Below are positions 6,729 through 8,384 of a DNA stretch of 8,384 bases, piece after piece. The DNA is from Oscillospiraceae bacterium (GTDB taxonomy: Bacteria; Bacillota; Clostridia; Oscillospirales; CAG-272). Where the stretch lies: assembly GCA_009788105.1 (NCBI GenBank), contig WQSD01000048.1:1-8384 (forward strand). The letters run 5' to 3'. Within the stretch, counting starts at the first letter, position 1. Every line of letters begins with the position of its first letter. A program made the position numbers and the translations under genes. The notes under the pieces were generated by a model. The model was not told where the DNA came from. It made no database searches and worked only from the letters and a program-made list of their open reading frames with translations.

Positions 6729-6786
6729 AATTGTAGACAGATTGCAGGCGATGCATTCTACAAAAACACCTAAAGGAGCATTCATC

Positions 6787-8202
6787 ATGAAAAAACTACT
6801 GTGCTGTTTTCTTGCCCTGGCTTTACTTATTCCCGCCCTTATCTCTTGCCGAGCGGTGCATTCGATAGAACCTGAATATGAGGCTGAGGATTCGTATAAT
6901 GACGGTAAACTGCCATACGACGAAAACGAAAATGGCGACCCACCTTATAACGAAAACGACAGCGAGGCTGAAACCAAGGACGACCCACCCTTTGATATTA
7001 CAACCATTCCCCCGGACGAAAATGGCTTTGTTTGGCTTGTGCCACCATTGTGTATAACTGTAAGTAGATGGTTTAGTTCAACCTGCCCGCTCCCTGGATT
7101 TGAAACATTAGGAATAACTGATTTGGTGCAATTAAGATATATTGACTGGAGATGTTGCTCTGATTGTGTGTTTAAGCAGCTTGGAAGTTTTTATGATAGG
7201 GTAGATTTTTTTATTGACACTTTCGGACATAACAACTTTGAATTTCTTATATTTCCACAAATATACTATTTTAATTACTCGTTAATTCACTCGGTGTCGA
7301 TTTCCGGAGATTTAGCTGCAATTCCGTTGTGTGGTGAACGACTTGGAACAGTTTCGGCATGGGGTGTAGTTAATTCTGACGGCGAAATTAAGCTGCCTTT
7401 CATTTTTGACCACATTCAGTTTATTGCTGATGGCGTGGCATTTGTTCGCTTTCGGGGCGAAACCGGCATAATGCACATTACTCGCACCATCGAGCTTGGA
7501 GCGTTCGGCTCGGCTGACTTTACGACTGACGAAAATGGCTTTGTATGGATTGTGCCGCCGCAGTTTGATTATGAGTGGATTGTTCATGATGGTGATGTTA
7601 ACATGTTAGGAGATGAACATAGGCAAATGGTTTGGGAACATGTTGGACAATATCAAAAGATAATCTGTTCAAACACGGGGCAACTAATTTTTGGTCATGG
7701 TATAGACGGTCGTTGCGGCAACTCGCGTATAGGATATGACCCCATCACCGGAAAAATAATTGTTTCGGCGCTTGGTTTTGACTATGACCCGGTTACACCT
7801 GAAGAGTTTGTTACAAGCCCTGAACTTGCTTGGAGGCAAATGCCAAATGTTTTCCGTGTTGAGTTGATTGACAGTACGCAAAGACAACCAAATCTGAATT
7901 ATTACGGAGATGGGTTTATATTAACATGTGAAGCCTTTCTCGGCAAATTCGCACTTTTCCGTGGTGCGGCACAGTTGACTGACTTTGTGTACACTTCGGG
8001 AAACACCATATCCGGAGATAGTAGCAATGGCTATTTGGCAATGGAGCGTATTGACGATGGTATGTGGGGAATATACAACCCCCAAGGGGAAATTGTTATC
8101 CCGTTCATCTTTGAGCATATTGTTATGATTGGCGGAGGTCGTGCTTTCGTCCGCCAAAATGGACTGTACGGCATTATGCACATCGGTTTGTCTGTTAGAT
8201 AA
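6787..8202 (+). CDS. Lipoprotein with two WG-type repeats
   Basis: A 471-residue protein. I chose the ATG at 6787 because it follows AAAGGAG (6774-6780) and begins a standard lipoprotein signal with ALISC (Cys21); a longer reading from 6700 would start inside the promoter. An acidic Asn/Pro linker covers 28-76. Two WG-repeat-like segments are visible: W192-G193 to IMHI (228-231) and W427-G428 to IMHI (463-466), each with a (K/V)xPFIF(D/E)HI core and an (V/A)FVR element. The phrase DENGFVW(L/I)VPP also occurs twice (77-87, 248-258), so the protein looks like a diverged internal duplication. WG-repeat proteins are usually surface or periplasmic beta-repeat binding proteins without enzyme activity. 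Extra Cys residues (100, 123, 124, 127, 182, 294, 310, 381) are numerous for an exported protein. It has its own promoter, and no clear terminator was seen after it. Confidence 0.82.
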   Translation: MKKLLCCFLALALLIPALISCRAVHSIEPEYEAEDSYNDGKLPYDENENGDPPYNENDSEAETKDDPPFDITTIPPDENGFVWLVPPLCITVSRWFSSTCPLPGFETLGITDLVQLRYIDWRCCSDCVFKQLGSFYDRVDFFIDTFGHNNFEFLIFPQIYYFNYSLIHSVSISGDLAAIPLCGERLGTVSAWGVVNSDGEIKLPFIFDHIQFIADGVAFVRFRGETGIMHITRTIELGAFGSADFTTDENGFVWIVPPQFDYEWIVHDGDVNMLGDEHRQMVWEHVGQYQKIICSNTGQLIFGHGIDGRCGNSRIGYDPITGKIIVSALGFDYDPVTPEEFVTSPELAWRQMPNVFRVELIDSTQRQPNLNYYGDGFILTCEAFLGKFALFRGAAQLTDFVYTSGNTISGDSSNGYLAMERIDDGMWGIYNPQGEIVIPFIFEHIVMIGGGRAFVRQNGLYGIMHIGLSVR

Positions 8203-8241
8203 AAGCATGTGACTTTCAAGTCAGCTCATAGGGCAACCAAA

Positions 8242-8325
8242 ACAACGTCATTGCGGGCTTGACCCGCAATCTCATCAGATAATATTATTTCATGAGATTG
8301 CGGGTCAAGCCCGCAATAGAGTTGT
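8242..8325. repeat. MITE/REP-like nested palindromic element
   Basis: Two perfect 26-bp arms (8250-8275 and 8292-8317) face each other across a 16-nt AT-rich centre. A further 5-bp pair, ACAAC/GTTGT (8242-8246, 8321-8325), lies outside a small internal loop. Each arm is itself a palindrome, TTGCGGG-CTTGA-CCCGCAA, so the region can fold as one long hairpin or two small ones. It encodes nothing. CGTCATTGCGGG-type elements of this form occur in many bacterial genomes. Confidence 0.85.
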
Positions 8326-8362
8326 AACGAAATTAAATATCGTCTTATGAACAACTCCACTG

Positions 8363-8384
8363 AACGTCATTGCAAAGGCGGTTT
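8363..8384 (+). repeat. Start of a second related repeat copy, cut by window edge
   Basis: AACGTCATTGC (8363-8373) repeats exactly the left edge of the preceding element (8244-8254), then diverges into AAAGGCGG. It is probably the end of another, different subfamily member continuing beyond the window. Confidence 0.45.

Noticed and set aside
6700..6786. N-terminal extension of the WG lipoprotein from a TTG at 6700
   Set aside because: That codon is the -35 box of a good promoter. The ATG at 6787 has the ribosome site and begins a proper lipoprotein signal.
8210..8223. TGACTT/AAGTCA hairpin after the WG lipoprotein as its terminator
   Set aside because: The stem is short with a 2-nt loop and no U-tract follows.

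Overview
The window looks like chromosome from a low-to-mid-GC Gram-positive bacterium, most likely a clostridial Firmicute. The evidence is sigma-A-type promoters (TTGACA, 17-nt spacer, TATAAT-like, some with an extended -10 TGn), strong AAAGGAG ribosome sites, and several lipoproteins with a lipobox Cys. No rRNA or marker gene is present, so the assignment is tentative.

Left part, minus strand (1-3497): a dihydroxy-acid dehydratase gene (ilvD) has its own promoter. It is followed by a leucine-rich-repeat lipoprotein gene broken by a one-base frameshift and an in-frame stop, and then by mazG, which runs off the left edge. The three lie head to tail with gaps of 54 and 4 nt and no visible internal promoter or terminator, so they could be one transcript. 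A short REP-like palindrome sits between ilvD and the LRR gene.

Middle, 3434-3935: a dense divergent regulatory region. The ilvD promoter points left. Pointing right is a consensus promoter (TTGACA-17-TGaTATAAT) preceded by four A-tracts spaced exactly 11 bp apart and overlapped by a TTGACA/TGTCAA palindrome. It leads into a short ORF with a good ribosome site that contains 7.5 copies of the tetranucleotide GTCT. A 10-bp hairpin then precedes the next gene. This is the most unusual part of the window: it has the form of a phase-variable leader in front of a cell-wall hydrolase gene.

Right part, plus strand (3936-8202): three exported-protein genes. The first two form an operon with a 15-nt gap: a secreted M23 peptidase with a fibronectin-III-like domain, then a coiled-coil lipoprotein of unknown function. 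Two tandem terminator-like hairpins end this unit. A third gene with its own promoter encodes a lipoprotein with two WG-type repeats. The window closes with a large nested-palindrome repeat (MITE/REP-like) and the start of a related copy.

The exported genes, including the broken LRR gene, share nearly identical start regions (GGAG followed closely by ATG-AAA-AA). They look like part of this organism's surface-protein repertoire rather than a metabolic pathway. ilvD and mazG are housekeeping genes and look richer in GC by eye.
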